The notes: a model not told the origin generated them from the sequence alone. Positions 49,130 to 60,599 are shown, counted from the first letter of the stretch. The stretch: 64,000 nucleotides of DNA from Hydra vulgaris (GCF_038396675.1 NC_088922.1:69651001-69715000), one strand, 5' to 3'. Made by a program: numbers and translations.

Positions 49130-49380
49130 TTAAAAATTTGTAACATTTAGTATTGATAAAAAGGTATTCAATTGGATTTAGGTCGTAATTGTCTGCATCA
49201 CCAGACAAAGACAAGCCTGCTTTTTTTTAACATATACTTAGTTAGGTAGTTACCATTTAGAAACAATTCCATGCAACTTGGCTTTGCATGATCAAGAAGA
49301 ATCCCATTGAACTGGTATTGATCTATAACGCCAATAATCATGTGAGTTCTTCCTGTATGCACAGTGAAGCATCTCGATTC
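49130..49380 (-). pseudogene. Tc1/mariner-type transposase fragment
   Basis: On the minus strand, GVIDQYQFNGILLDHAKPSC and, after a frame break, GDADNYDLNPIEYLF resemble the second catalytic motif and the SPDLNPIE box of Tc1-like transposases. The resemblance is short and the frame is interrupted. Confidence 0.45.
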
Positions 49381-49399
49381 ATTTATATTCTTTTTATTC

Positions 49400-50190
49400 T
49401 TAATAGTGGCTTTAATGCATCAAATTGATTACTATGCCTTTAAATATCGCAATAATTTAGATCTTCCTATATTTAATAACGGTGATGTACTCGATGAGTC
49501 ACCTACTCTTCATCTTCTAGGATTAACTCTTACTTCCAATCTTTCTTGGAAACCATATATCAAATCAGTTGCAAAATTAGCATCTGCTCTGGTTGCATCT
49601 CTTTATCGAGCTCGCCACTTTCTTACTCTGGATTCTATTCTCTATCTCTATAAATCTCAAATCCGGCCTTGTATGGAATACTGTTGCCATATCTAGGGCG
49701 GATCTTTTTATGATGCCCTTTCTCTTTTAGAGAAGGTGCAAAAACACATTGTAAACATAGTTGGACCTGCTCTTGCAGCCAACCTTCAACCATTATCACA
49801 TCGTCGTAATGTTGCTTCTCTTTCTCTTTTCTACAAATACTATAATGGGCACTGCTCTAAAGAGCTAGCGTCTTTTGTGCCATCTACTAAAATTCATTTT
49901 CGTGTTACTCGTCATTCAATTAAGTGTCTCCTTTTTCTGTGACTGTTCCTAAGTGCTCCAAAAACGCTTATTCGTCTAGTTTTTTTCCTCGAACATCAGT
50001 TCTTTGGAATTCGCTTCCTTCATCTTGCTTTCCTGATTCATATAATTTGCAATCTTTTAAATCGTCCGTCAATCGTTATCTTGCTCTACAATCTTCATCT
50101 TTTCTCTTACAGTAACTTCCAACTTTAATTAGTGGCTGCTTGCAGCCTTGTTGGAAGCGAAGATGTTTAAAAAAAATATATATATATATA
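49400..50190 (+). pseudogene. Jockey-like LINE 3' half, best-preserved copy
   Basis: The frame reads NNLDLPIFNNGDVLDESPTL, HLLGLTLTSNLSWKPYIKSV, LASALVASLYRARHFLTLDS, YKSQIRPCMEYCCHI (then a stop) and VQKHIVNIVGPALAANLQPL. It continues NVASLSLFYKYYNGHCSKEL and, after a frameshift near 49935, PKCSKNAYSSSFFPRTSVLW, NSLPSSCFPDSYNLQSFKSS, VNRYLALQSS. This is the RT thumb and C terminus. The 3' UTR contains the GGCTGCTTGCAGCC stem-loop and an A/TA-rich tail. One stop and one shift make it young but dead. It lies in POLR2F intron 1, sense orientation. Confidence 0.9.
50134..50147 (+). promoter_or_regulatory. 3' UTR stem-loop of the Jockey-like LINE
   Basis: GGCTGC-TT-GCAGCC is followed by TTGTTGGAAGCGAA. 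The same position in other copies carries GGTTGTTTGCAGCC (51486-51499) and TTGCTTGCAGCC (about 54409), which still pair with G-U wobbles. Confidence 0.6.
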
Positions 50191-50199
50191 TATATATAT

Positions 50200-50679
50200 A
50201 AAATCATATTAAAGAGCACATTAAAAGGCAAAATCTGACTAAGCGACTCATTTTCTTTGGGCAATTGTCCATTCATTATATGTACTGCACCATTGAAGAC
50301 TATGCAATATTTTGACCTTTGATAGAAGAAGCTACTTGCCAGCCCAATTAGAATCTAATTTATGTACTCTTGCAAACAATGTTTTTCCATAGACGATGGT
50401 AATACCAGTTTCTACTTTTATTTAATCTATTGAAATCAAGCAATTTTTAAAGGAAGCCTAAACAATGCATTAATCTTCTTTTGTTGTAGTTTTTCTATTT
50501 ATTTATGATTGAAATTGAAGGGCTGTTTCTCTTGTGTCCTTACGCATCCTTTTGAAATTCATAAGTTGTACTATTAGCATATTAAGTATCTCTATGATTC
50601 ATTCCAAATGATGACTTCCTAATAATTCTTCGTTTATGACATCGTTCAGGCACATTTGTTTATCTAATCTAAATAGTAA
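50200..50679. other. No gene recognised
   Basis: POLR2F intron 1 sequence with no supported feature. Confidence 0.4.
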
Positions 50680-50830
50680 TACTTTTTTGGTGTTAGATTA
50701 GGCCTATAATCATTATTATCACCCTGCTAATGGTAGCATATAATCCAATACAATCTGTTGCATGTCCTGCTGCCTTGTAGAATTTGCTTTCAAAGTAAAC
50801 ACTAAAAGAAGTGAACTTCCTGGTTTTCCA
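50680..50830 (+). repeat. Dispersed repeat, probably Jockey-like LINE 5' UTR
   Basis: It contains ATCACCCTGCTA, AT(A/G)TAATCCA(A/G)TAC and CTGCTGCCTTGTAG, shared with 51130-51245 and 62885-63000. At the last site it lies upstream of a LINE endonuclease. Confidence 0.6.
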
Positions 50831-50865
50831 GCAACCCTTTCTCCCATACCTGTGTACATACTTTA

Positions 50866-50964
50866 TAAAAGTTGAGAGAGGGTAATGACCACAATTAAGT
50901 AACCTCCTTGTCTGTAGTAGCCTTCTCGGCCTTGGGGAGGTGAATTAAAAAAAAAAAAAAAAAG
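50866..50964 (+). mobile_element. tRNA-derived SINE, 3' fragment
   Basis: The tail part of the 1580-1824 family: GTTGAGAGAGGGTAATGACC, CCTTCTCGGCCTTGGGGAGG, ending in an 18-nt A-run. Confidence 0.85.
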
Positions 50965-51059
50965 ATATTGTGTTCTTTTTGAATCTTTAATGTAGTCTTA
51001 GCTCAGTTACCAACTAGCAACTACAAGTTTAAATATATTAACATTTACCTTATATATAA

Positions 51060-51245
51060 GTATTCCTTTAGATAAAATATTTTTCTTAATGCATTTTCAC
51101 TGCTTACATAAGTAACTTATTCTAACTACTTTAAGTCAGGATCATCACAATCATCCTGCTATTAGTAACATGTAATCCAGTACTACCTGACCCATGTTCT
51201 GCTGCCATGTAGGATTCACTTTTCAAAATGCACTGTAAATGTAGT
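51060..51245 (+). repeat. Dispersed repeat, probably Jockey-like LINE 5' UTR
   Basis: A second copy with TCAGGATCATCACAATCATC and TGTAATCCAGTACTACCTG. The upstream part (TTCTTAATGCATTTTC) also matches 62810-62822. Confidence 0.6.
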
Positions 51246-51530
51246 TGGACCTGTTCTATCTACTAAGCCACTCTCCCATTGTTGTAAGGTTGCATCTCTT
51301 TCTCTTTTCTATAATGGTATCATAGTCACTGATCAAAAAAGATATTCTCGTGTTTCGTTGATCAAAACTCATTCTTGCTCAAAGTTTTCTGGCTCATACA
51401 ACCTACTACTTTTGAAGTCTTCTATCAACCGTTTCTTTGCTCTTTAACACAATTTTCTTCTTCTAGGAAGTCCCAACTTAATAGTGGTTGTTTGCAGCCT
51501 TGTTGGGAATGAATTTGTTTAATAATAATT
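51230..51530 (+). pseudogene. Jockey-like LINE 3' end
   Basis: Remnants of NVVGPVLSTKPLSHCCKVAS, then LSLFYNGI, SYNLLLLKSSINRFFAL and the 3' UTR stem-loop GGTTGTTTGCAGCC, followed by an AAT-rich tail. Several indels are present. Confidence 0.78.
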
Positions 51531-51755
51531 ATAAAAATATATTCATAATTACTGTTTCTTACCACCTTTTTTAAAATTATTCTTAAAAAAATAAATAAAA
51601 AAAAAACAGCAATTGCAACATGGTGGTCTCTTGTTTGCCATAAATAACACTCTTTTCTATAAGCATCTTTTAGTTTTCCATAAGCATTCTGCGACTTAAA
51701 TGATGAGAGAAATAATAGATCTCAAAGTTATCTAAAATATTTTATATTTAATTAG

Positions 51756-51813
51756 ATATGATGATGGGGATGATGCTGAAGAAGATGATTTTGAAGAACC
51801 CGATAACGACCAG
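51756..51813 (+). CDS. POLR2F: POLR2F exon 2, followed by a GC donor
   Basis: After TTTAATTAG the exon completes GGA and continues YDDGDDAEEDDFEEPDNDQ, the acidic N-terminal tail of RPB6. It ends ACCAG|GCAAGATT. No GT donor gives the right phase: reading on to the next GT (51822) would put exon 3 out of frame and into a stop. A GC-AG intron is therefore required. Confidence 0.82.
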
Positions 51814-52149
51814 GCAAGATTGTTATTTTGTTATTGTTATTACATATATACAAATGTAAATGGAAATGTAAAAAACTGGATAAAGCAAAACTAAACTTAT
51901 ATTAAGACTATTTAATTTTATTTATAAATAATATTTATAAATAAGCTTTTATTGGAACTATTCAATTAAACCCTAAAAAGGATATATTTATTTAAACTCT
52001 GAAATGTAATAATTTAAATTAAACCCTAAAACAGAAATAATTAATTAAACGCTAAAAAGTAATTATTTGATTAAATTTTAAAATAAGTATTGAAATAAAA
52101 AGAAATAGTTTAATTAAATTTGATTAAACTCTAAAAATTACGATAAAGT

Positions 52150-52720
52150 TTAGCATTCTGTTTTGTTTCTTATCTACATTAATGATCTTTCTGACAATCT
52201 TACATCTAAAGTGGCTTTATTTGCTGACAACTCAACTTTATGCTCCTGTCTTGACAAAAGGTTTTCTCTTTTCAATTGCTGAGAACAGACAATCGATCTT
52301 GAGTCTGTTCTGTAACAGTTCTGTAACAGATTGGGGCTTGCAGTGGCTTGTGAATTTTAACTGCAACAAAACTCAGCTATTTACTGCAAACAACTATCGC
52401 AATACTGTCGACATTCCTATGTTAATAAATTGCAGCCCTCTTGCTGAGTTGTCTTCTTTACATCTTCTTGGATTATCCTTCACTACTAACCTCTCATGGA
52501 AATCATATGTTCAATCAATTGCAAAGTTAGCATATGCTAAGAAAAATGCATAATAAACGTAGTTGGACCAGCTCTATCTTCCAAGCTTAAGCGTCTCCCA
52601 TAGTTTTAAAATTGCATCTCTTTCTCTTTTCTACAAATACCATCATGATCGCTGCTCAAAAGAGCTATCATCTTTATTTATAAGTATTCATTGCTCAAAT
52701 CAAAAAAGTAACTACAATTT
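52150..52720 (+). pseudogene. Jockey-like LINE, RT palm to thumb
   Basis: FLIYINDLSDNLTSKVALFA then DNSTLCSCLDKR shows the catalytic box as FADN (second Asp lost). It continues WGLQWLVNFNCNKTQLFTAN, SPLAELSSLHLLGLSFTTNL and SWKSYVQSIAKLAYA. After an internal deletion it runs into the NVVGPALSSKL region. It is dead by frame breaks and catalytic change. Confidence 0.85.
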
Positions 52721-54181
52721 ATTTTAAGTATTTAACAAAAACTTTTAGGTTTATTTTATTTTAGGTTATTAAGTTTTAGGTTTATTCTAGATTTTAACTG
52801 CTTCATTATGTTTTTTAAGTGTTTTGATTTTCTTTAAGGAGGATATCTGACAATTTTTTTTTACTTAGATTAGATATAATTTTTTATGCGTGTCCAAAAA
52901 TTATAGTTTGCTTTTCTATAAATCATGGTATCATAAAATTAAACAAATTTAAATGATTCTTAATTAAATGTAGTAACAAATTAGTTCATTATTTCTTCAC
53001 AAAAATACAATAGATAAAAATTTTTTGCATGCAATATTATTTATAAAACTAATGTTATATAAAAGAATAATTTAAAGAAGTTATTTTTATTATATTTTAA
53101 ATTAGCATTCATTTTGTATAATTAATGTTTTAATAGATCATGAAAATATAATTTTGTTCAGTTATTTGAAATTAAAAAAGGTTTAATGATAGATATACAA
53201 ATTAAACATTCAAAATTATAACATGTAAACAATTAAAGATGTAACAAAAAAATAATATACATGTAAACAATTCAAGATGTAACAAAAAAGGTTCAGAATA
53301 CAAAAGTTTTGAATATATTTAAATGTTAAAAAAAGATTGATTTTTGTAGCTATTGTTTTATTAACAGAAAAACTACTATCTACAGTAATAACATATGTAA
53401 AATTGTCTACAAAATCGCAAATTTATGCAATTTTTTCCAATTATTGCTCATTACGGTAACTTTTCAGATATTTTTTAAGTTTTTTGAAAGTAGAATATAA
53501 AAAGAATTCATAATCAAAATATTTGTATGACCAGATTATTTTTCTATGATAAAACATGAAACCTTAATTCATAAAAACTTTTATCCAGGAATAAAAAGAT
53601 TAACGATCGCAATTGTTTCAAATAATATACTTTCAAGATCGCTAAATGGTTTGGATGCTTAAACCCATTTGCACCCTTCTGCCTCTAAAATCTATCGATT
53701 TGTATCTTTTTTGTCTATACATAATATTAAAAATAACAATCATTCTGCTGCATTGTGCTGTCGTCAACATTGGTATTTTGACTATTATTGTTGGAACAAA
53801 AACTAATTATTAATTATTTTTTTAATGTAAATTTATTGATACAATAAAATTATATCAATTAATTTACACATGGAAATATTTCCACAAAGGAAACACATCT
53901 ACTAACTTGTTTTTATTTATTATGAAAAGATTTTCAGGTTATGTAAAAAGAAATGTAATATAAATTTAACCAGAAAAATACTTTCAAGATTACATATTTA
54001 TTTAGTGTTTAAAAAAAAAAAAATTTGAATTCCTACGGTTAGATTTCTAGAAAATTGATTTCAAATAAATAAACAAATCTTGAATCACGCCAAGATTATT
54101 TTAGTCTTTATTTATTGATTCTCTCATGAAATTTAAGCATTTAAAATTGGATGTAGTTAATTAAAATTTTGGTTAATTCCA
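52721..54181. other. No gene recognised
   Basis: AT-rich part of POLR2F intron 2. A direct repeat of ACATGTAAACAATT(A/C)AAGAT is seen at about 53221 and 53258. Confidence 0.45.
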
Positions 54182-54445
54182 CTATTCAAAATTCATTCGC
54201 TTGACTCCGTCATTCAGCAAAGTTTCATTCTTTTACTGTATCTGTTCCTACATGCTCTAAAAACTTTTATTTGTCTAGTTTTTTCCCCTGCACTTTAACT
54301 GTTTTGAACTCATCTTCATGATTTCCTGATTCAAGTCTTCTGTAAACCGTTTCCTTGCTCTATAACTCTATTCTTTTTTTTTGGTAGTAATTTCCAACTT
54401 TATAGTTGTTGCTTGCAGCCTTGTTAGGAGTGAAACAGAATAACA
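54182..54445 (+). pseudogene. Jockey-like LINE 3' end
   Basis: Decayed C-terminal frame (THSVKFHSFTVSVPTCSKNF-like, SSFFPCTLTVLN) and the 3' UTR with TTGCTTGCAGCCTTGTTAGG, ending in an (AAAATA)n tail. It abuts the next fragment. Confidence 0.72.
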
Positions 54446-54461
54446 AAAAAATAAAAATAAA

Positions 54462-54780
54462 ATGCTAACACTCTCTGATTGCTTGGAGGGAGCATTTGAC
54501 CTTAAAAAGGATCTCTTTTCTGCTACAGCATGGGGATCTCAGTGGCTGGTGAACTTTAACTCAGATAAAACTCAATTTTTTTCAGTTAATCGTTATCCCA
54601 ACAATTTAAATCTTCCTATATTTATGAAAGTTGTACTCAATTGTGTAAAACTCAAAAGTGTACTCAATGAGTCATCTACCCTTTGCCTTCTAGGATTGAC
54701 TCTTCTGATCTTTCTTAGAAACCATATATCAAATCCGTTATCAAATCCTTATTTTATATATAAAACAAAAATTTAATAGT
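54462..54780 (+). pseudogene. Jockey-like LINE, RT middle fragment
   Basis: The frame reads WGSQWLVNFNSDKTQFFSVN, RYPNNLNLPIFMKVVLN and LNESSTLCLLGLTLL, matching the WLVNFNxxKTQ and LNLPI blocks of the family. The catalytic box upstream and the thumb downstream are missing. Confidence 0.85.
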
Positions 54781-56799
54781 GCTCATTTTGGTATTTTGTG
54801 CAATAAATTTTATTTGGTTGAATAAAATTTTCTAATTGCACTTGAATACAACTTAAATACTGTAAACTTGGCTACTGTAAACAAAAATCCTCTATTTTCC
54901 TCTAAAAAGTAATTATATTATCTCTAATTATTAACTCAAATACTGTAAACAAAAATCCTCTATTTTCCTCTAAAAAGTAATTATCTCTAAGAAAATATAA
55001 TCAAATGCGGTTGTGGTAGAGTGCTCCCTTTATTAGCGAGAAGTTCTGAGTTCAATTCCCACTGTTTCTGGTAGTACTGTGCTCAATTGTTTTTGTTTTT
55101 TTTAACTGTTTATTAATTGTATATGTTTTTTTATGTAACATTTTATATGTTAGCACAACAACTTTGTTATTGCACTAACGTCATTGTTGTTAAGTAATTA
55201 AGATATAAATCTTTAACTTCATTTTTTGACGAAATCTTTTAAATTGCATTTTATTATAAAAAATGAAAGAAATGGTAAAAAAAATATTCTAATATATTTT
55301 TTAGTTGGTTTATACTTTTAAATTGCATTTTATTATAAAAGTGAAATAAAAAATGAATTTTAAGCTGATGAAAAAAGGTTCAACCTTTGCAGAAAAAAGT
55401 TTAAAGACTAGATCTAATGAAAGATTTTTAAAATAAAAGGTTTTTAAAATGAAAGGTTTTTAATATAAAAGACTTAAAATGAAAAATTTTAAAAGATTTC
55501 AAAAATGAATGGTAAATAGTAGTTATGTTGTGTTAAAAAAGTTGGCAAATATTAGCATTTTTTATTTTTAAAAATTTCAACATCAAGTTCCCAGTTAGCA
55601 CAAGGGGTGTTTAATGTCTAAAAATAATATTAGGATGTTTTAATACATAGTATATTTGTATGCTTATGCCTTTAAATTATCTTGATTAACTATTTAGATA
55701 TATATATATTTTTATTAATTAGTGCAATAATTATATTGTTTTTTGACTCATTCATTATCCTGAAATCAATTATTTCCATCAAGTATTTGTTTTTGACCAC
55801 AAAAATTGAAAGGTTTTTAATCCCAATTTAAAAAAAGTGCTGTACCATTAACTTTTTCTTGTAGATCCTGTTCAGTTAAAGTTAAGAAGGGCATTAAGTT
55901 GCAAAAAACTCTTCCGTAATGCCATTTAACTTGGAAAATTATATTATAGAAATCTGTCTAAACCACACGAGTGTGGAAATGGACATTAAACATTAAAGAA
56001 AAAAAAATTCTCTAAAATCCTCTATTTTTGTTCAAAATTTATATTTTTTGCAAAGAAAATCTTCTAAATTTGTTGCAAAATCTCCTTTAAAATCTGTCCT
56101 ATGATCCTGCAACCTCTTTTGAATGCGGTCAATACAAATTAAGATCTTGTTTTAAAACCCAAGAAATGTTATAAAATTGTATGCTAATATTCAGGCTGTT
56201 GATTTTTCCAGCAGTAACTTAAAAGAGGGAAACATAAAGGGAATTAATGGTTTCAAAAAAATTTGACATTACTTCTTCTTTGGTACATGAACACCTAACA
56301 AATTGTGTAAATGATTATCACAATTCACAAATACTGCTGTTTTTTTTTTTAATGATTATTTGGTAAACACCAGTCTTGTGTCAGCCATAACAGCAGCATT
56401 ATCATAGCACTGTGAACTGCAATCTCGTAAACATTAAATAAATTATTATTAGTAAATTCATATTGTCAATCTCTAACTTTCTAAAAGTTATATTCAATAA
56501 ATCATAACTTCTGGTATTTTGATCATACTACTGCCTTAATCCATATTTATATCTCTAAAAAAAATTTTTATAGATAAATAAATATTATCTCTATAAAAAT
56601 TAATTTTTATTTTAACTCTTTTGCGCCCTCCTCCTTCCTCAGTTAACGTCCATTGCATGTGCCATGCCTGCTCCAACCTAGTTACTCCACTAAGTACAAC
56701 ACAAGAAGACACAACAAAAACAAAAGAAGGTCTTTTTTACCATGAACCAATAGTATTTTAAGATTATTAAGTAAATGTTTAGAACTTACAATACTATAG
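54781..56799. other. No gene recognised apart from a SINE head
   Basis: AT-rich part of POLR2F intron 2. It has a local duplication of AATACTGTAAAC..AAAAATCCTCTATTTTCC (about 54857 and 54931), duplicated TTTTAAATTGCATTTTATTA words (about 55238, 55317), and the SINE head at 55008. Confidence 0.45.
55008..55090 (+). mobile_element. tRNA-derived SINE, head only
   Basis: GCGGTTGTGGTAGAGTGCTC (A box) and GAGTTCAATTCCCAC (B box) of the 1580-1824 family are present. The body ends after GTGCTCAATTG. Confidence 0.75.
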
Positions 56800-57470
56800 T
56801 AATATGTATCAGCCATCAGGAAGAAGAGCTTTACCAAGTTAGTACTTGATAAAGCTCTTCATGCTATTTTTGATCTTTTGGCTATATGTAAACAGCACAT
56901 TTTTTTTGATCTTTTAAAAGTGTGTAGAAATGTCAAACTCTTATATTCTCAGTTTATTCTTTTACCTCAAAAATTAGATTTTTGAAAAACTTTTTAAAAA
57001 ATCTCTAAAAGTGTTATTCACAAGTCAAGTCTAACATCTAGTCTTTTATACATCTGATCTTATTATCAAGCATAAGGCAGAACTATTTGTGCAGAGCTTT
57101 CCCTTTAATTTACCTCTTGAATCTAATGACTGTAATTTAACTGTAATCTAATTTAGCTGTCTTACAATACTATTCTCCAGAACTCTATTCAATTCTTTCA
57201 AAACTATTTAACAAACAATTTAACAAGCTGGAAAATGACATTTATAGTTTCAATTTTAAAAACTCTAGATGTTGCTATGGCCTCTCTAACAATTTCCCAA
57301 TGGGCTTTCTTGGTAGAATTTTTCTTACTTGCAAGATCTGAGTTTTAAGTCTTTTTATCAGTTTCTATCCTCTAATTCTGACTTGTTTAACTGTTATAAT
57401 AGAAAGGTTCTATCATGCATAAGATGGATGCAGTGAGGTAAGGGCTATTGCTCTTGTCATATTAAAGGCT
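56800..57470 (+). pseudogene. Jockey-like LINE, pre-RT/RT N-terminal remnant
   Basis: Frames with HKAELFVQSFPFNLPLESND (family: KAELFAxxFxxNSxL) and LYSILSKLFNKQFNKL, plus later GRIFLTCKI-like fragments, suggest the segment between endonuclease and RT. It is strongly decayed. A hairpin (56823-56860) lies at its left end. Confidence 0.5.
56823..56860. repeat. 17-bp hairpin, one mismatch
   Basis: GAAGAGCTTTACCAAGT, loop TAGT, and ACTTGATAAAGCTCTTC. Confidence 0.88.
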
Positions 57471-57762
57471 CTTATAAAGTGTAGCATTTTTTTTCCATAA
57501 GGTTTCATTATATGATTTATCTGGGAATGTTTTTAAATTTTTTGTTGTCATTTTTTTTTTAATTGCAGTATTTTCAGTAAAACAACTATTTCTTGTTTCT
57601 TGTTGTTGCAAATATACAAATATTTCAAAATATTTGTATGTTTATAATTATTTGTGTATCTTGATTACTTGTATAATTTATTGATTTTTGTAATGTATTT
57701 GTGTAACTTATTCACTTGTGTAGAACTACTCATGTAAAGTTATTTTTTAATATGATTTTTAG

Positions 57763-57802
57763 CCAGATGACTTGCCAGAAGTAGACATTCTTCCATCTAC
57801 AG
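57763..57802 (+). CDS. POLR2F: POLR2F exon 3
   Basis: 40 bp after ATGATTTTTAG: PDDLPEVDILPST plus one base, with donor CAG|GTACGG. The EVDILPS motif matches the VEILPSG segment of RPB6. Entry is phase 0 and exit phase 1. Confidence 0.88.
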
Positions 57803-58047
57803 GTACGGAACAAAAGATTGTTATAAAGCAGTTTAGTAAGATACACAGGCACTTTTTCTATTTGGATTAAAAAAGTTAAAAAAAAAATTTTTTTGCAATT
57901 TTTCTATTGGATGCTTATAATTTTTTTTATCTGCCATCACTTAACTGTTAATATTTTAACAATTTATTGGACTTTTGATTAAAATTAGCTGTTTTTTTTT
58001 TAAGTCTTACTGTTCTCTTTAAAACCTCACTAATGTGTCTCTTTGTC

Positions 58048-58290
58048 TAGTAGGGGTAAGTTGAGCACCTTTGAAAAAATAAAAAAGACTAAACTATTGA
58101 ACACAAAAAAACAACTTTGATGAGAATTAATTTTTAAATCTAGCTTCAAAATTCAAGATTTCATTAAAGTGTATAAAATAAAAAGTTTATAAATTATACA
58201 CATGCTTACTGTTAGTAAAAGTTTTATTGATGATTCACCCATGTTTCATACCATCATATCCATTCATTTGTTGATTGCTCAACTTAAAAT
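58048..58290. repeat. Possible pogo-like terminus
   Basis: TAGGGGTAAGTTGAGCACC (from 58052) has the GGGGTAAGTTG signature of pogo/Tigger ends, and TTGCTCAACTTAAAATA follows near 58275 in inverse orientation. It is perhaps a short non-autonomous element in POLR2F intron 3. Confidence 0.35.
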
Positions 58291-58478
58291 ATTATCAAGC
58301 TAATGATATTGTTGCACAGAACTATGTTGTCATTCATATAATCGAGTTTCCATACCAGCTAACCACTGTATCATGGCTATTTAAATAGTGCTAGCAGCTA
58401 GTGATGACTAGTAGATGATTACATTTAATTAGCTGCTATATGGTACTGTGAAATGAATAAACAAATTTTGCTGTGTAG

Positions 58479-58578
58479 TCCTGAAAAAGACAACACACCA
58501 AGGAAAAGGAAACCTCTGATATATACCTCCACATTTAGTCGTGTAAGAAAGGCAGGAGGAGCTCATAAACCTAAGATG
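58479..58578 (+). other. Splice-bounded open stretch in POLR2F intron 3
   Basis: 100 bp between GCTGTGTAG and ATG|GTAATC reads PEKDNTPRKRKPLIYTSTFS and RVRKAGGAHKPKM in one frame. Inserted between POLR2F exons 3 and 4 it would shift frame and meet a stop. It is therefore not a normal POLR2F exon. It could be a transposon-derived or poison exon. The protein is not recognised. Confidence 0.3.
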
Positions 58579-58819
58579 GTAATCCTAATAATTTAATATA
58601 AGGCTAAAGTTTTGTATAAAAATTAAAAAATATCAACCCTGTTTTTTCTAGAATTTATTCTGCATATGTTTAAGCTTTTTTCTTCTATTTTTTCTGCAAA
58701 TAGTTTTAATAAAAAACAATTTTTTTTTTTTTTAATAATACAAAATTTATAAGTTATTTTTTATCCTTTTTTTTTTTAATAAGCTGCAAAACAACTCAAT
58801 AAAATTATTTTGATTTTAG

Positions 58820-58913
58820 AAGCATCTCAACAACAAAAGAAGAGGGTAACAACACCTTATATGACAAAGTATGAAAGAGCCAGGGTTTTAGGAACCAGAG
58901 CATTACAAATAAG
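58820..58913 (+). CDS. POLR2F: POLR2F exon 4
   Basis: 94 bp after TGATTTTAG: the completed codon E, then [20 protein letters not shown] and [10 protein letters not shown] plus two bases; donor AAG|GTTATA. The [20 protein letters not shown] block is nearly invariant in RPB6 from yeast to man and identifies the gene. Confidence 0.96.
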
Positions 58914-59336
58914 GTTATAAAAGCTAAAGTATATATAATTTTAACTTCTTAAATGTTTTTTTCATATATGTGAAACTACCTGTAAAAATCTTGAAAAGCT
59001 ATTTTGAAAATTTGAGAAAAGTTCTGAGAAAACCCAAATGAATTTATTCAGGGTTTTATGGTTTTGTAAAACCCAAGGAAGTTTATTAAAGATATAAAAC
59101 CCTACAGTTTGTGAAAAAAAAAAGAAAAAAAAAAAAAACATATATATTTAGCCTGTTTTCTCATTATTTTAATTTTCAAATAGCATGGTTTTCAAGTTTC
59201 TGTGTTGTTTGTCGGTTTCTGTGTTAATGTTTGTAATAAACCTCATCACAGAAATCTTGTTGTAGCAAGTCAGAACTTCTCTGTAGTTAATTATTTTATA
59301 TATTTGATTTTATGTGTACTAATATTTGATTTACAG

Positions 59337-59408
59337 CATGAATGCACCAGTAATGGTAGAGTTGGAGGGAGAAACAGATCCTTTACAAATTGCAATGAAA
59401 GAATTAAA
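59337..59408 (+). CDS. POLR2F: POLR2F exon 5
   Basis: 72 bp after TTGATTTACAG completes a Ser codon and continues [23 protein letters not shown] plus two bases of the next codon; donor AAA|GTTAGT. The [19 protein letters not shown] motif is the RPB6 core. The last segment of the protein must follow in an exon beyond 64000. Confidence 0.95.
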
Positions 59409-59837
59409 GTTAGTATTTTTGTTGCACAAATGTTAATTTATTTTTTTCAGTTATTAAAATCTTATATTAATTTCAGCATGCTTAATTGATTTTTCAGATG
59501 TCTGAGAATTTTGGGACTGTTCTTTATTTTTAAATTTTTGGTTTTTAAATCCTAAAAAACTTTTGTAATGCTATTAATGTAAAAATTGCATTTCTCACCT
59601 TTTTTTTTGTTTCACATTTTTCTTAATATTTTTCTAGTATTTATAAGTTTTTGTATTTATGTTTTTTGTATACATATTTATAAGTTCTTTGGTTTGAAAA
59701 AAAAAAAAAGAATTTTAAAACTACCCTGGCTAATATGTGTTAATCGTTACTAATATGTGTTAATACGTTACATGCTGGACTTCACAAAGTTTTTAACTAT
59801 TGATTTACTAAAAAACCATTTAACTATATAAAAGTGT
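59409..59837. other. POLR2F intron 5, no other feature
   Basis: T-rich intron sequence. I looked for the RPB6 C-terminal exon (IIRRYLPDG) here and onward and did not find it. Confidence 0.5.
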
Positions 59838-59971
<134 letters not shown>

Positions 59972-60126
59972 GAGGTGCTGTTAGACTCTTTATTATTTCA
60001 ACAAGTCCCTAATATTTTGGGAAAAAAAAAACTCTTGAAAATGTAGGTCAACCTAGTACTTTAAAGAAGCAAAATTAAACAAAAAATTCAAAAAAAGTAA
60101 TTTTACAAGTTTTTTGGCAATTTTTT

Positions 60127-60142
60127 AATATATATACATATA

Positions 60143-60236
<94 letters not shown>
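60127..60236. repeat. (TA)n array
   Basis: About 110 bp of TA, directly abutting the MITE at 60237. Confidence 0.97.
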
Positions 60237-60239
<3 letters not shown>

Positions 60240-60386
60240 TCGGACATTGCTGCCCCTCTAACCATTTTTGACACCTAGAGGAGGGCAACAAACTATTATT
60301 AATTTTTTCAGTAAAAATGAACAATGGTTAGTTGCCCCCCATAAATCAGATTTCAGAAACAGTCTGGGGGCGGCAATGTCCGACTG
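60237..60386. mobile_element. 150-bp MITE with CAGT-type TIRs
   Basis: CAGTCGGACATTGCTGCCCC at the left is mirrored by GGGGGCGGCAATGTCCGACT plus G at the right. The interior has a further GTTGCCCCCC/GAGGGCAAC pairing. The CAGT start and placement at the end of a (TA)n array suggest a Tc1/mariner-type non-autonomous element. The right flank is TT rather than TA. Confidence 0.82.
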
Positions 60387-60599
60387 TTGAATTAAGTCTT
60401 GTATATATACAGCGTGGAAAATAGCAAAAAATGCTATTTTGACCTCCCAAAATTAGTTCTTGCCCATTGTTGACCAGTTTTATAAAAAAGTTTCAAAAAA
60501 ACAAGGTTTGACAAATAATCATGATGTAATGTGGAAAATACATATACTAAAATTTCATAAAATTATTTAAATTTAGAAAATGCGTTAAAAAAGAGTTAA

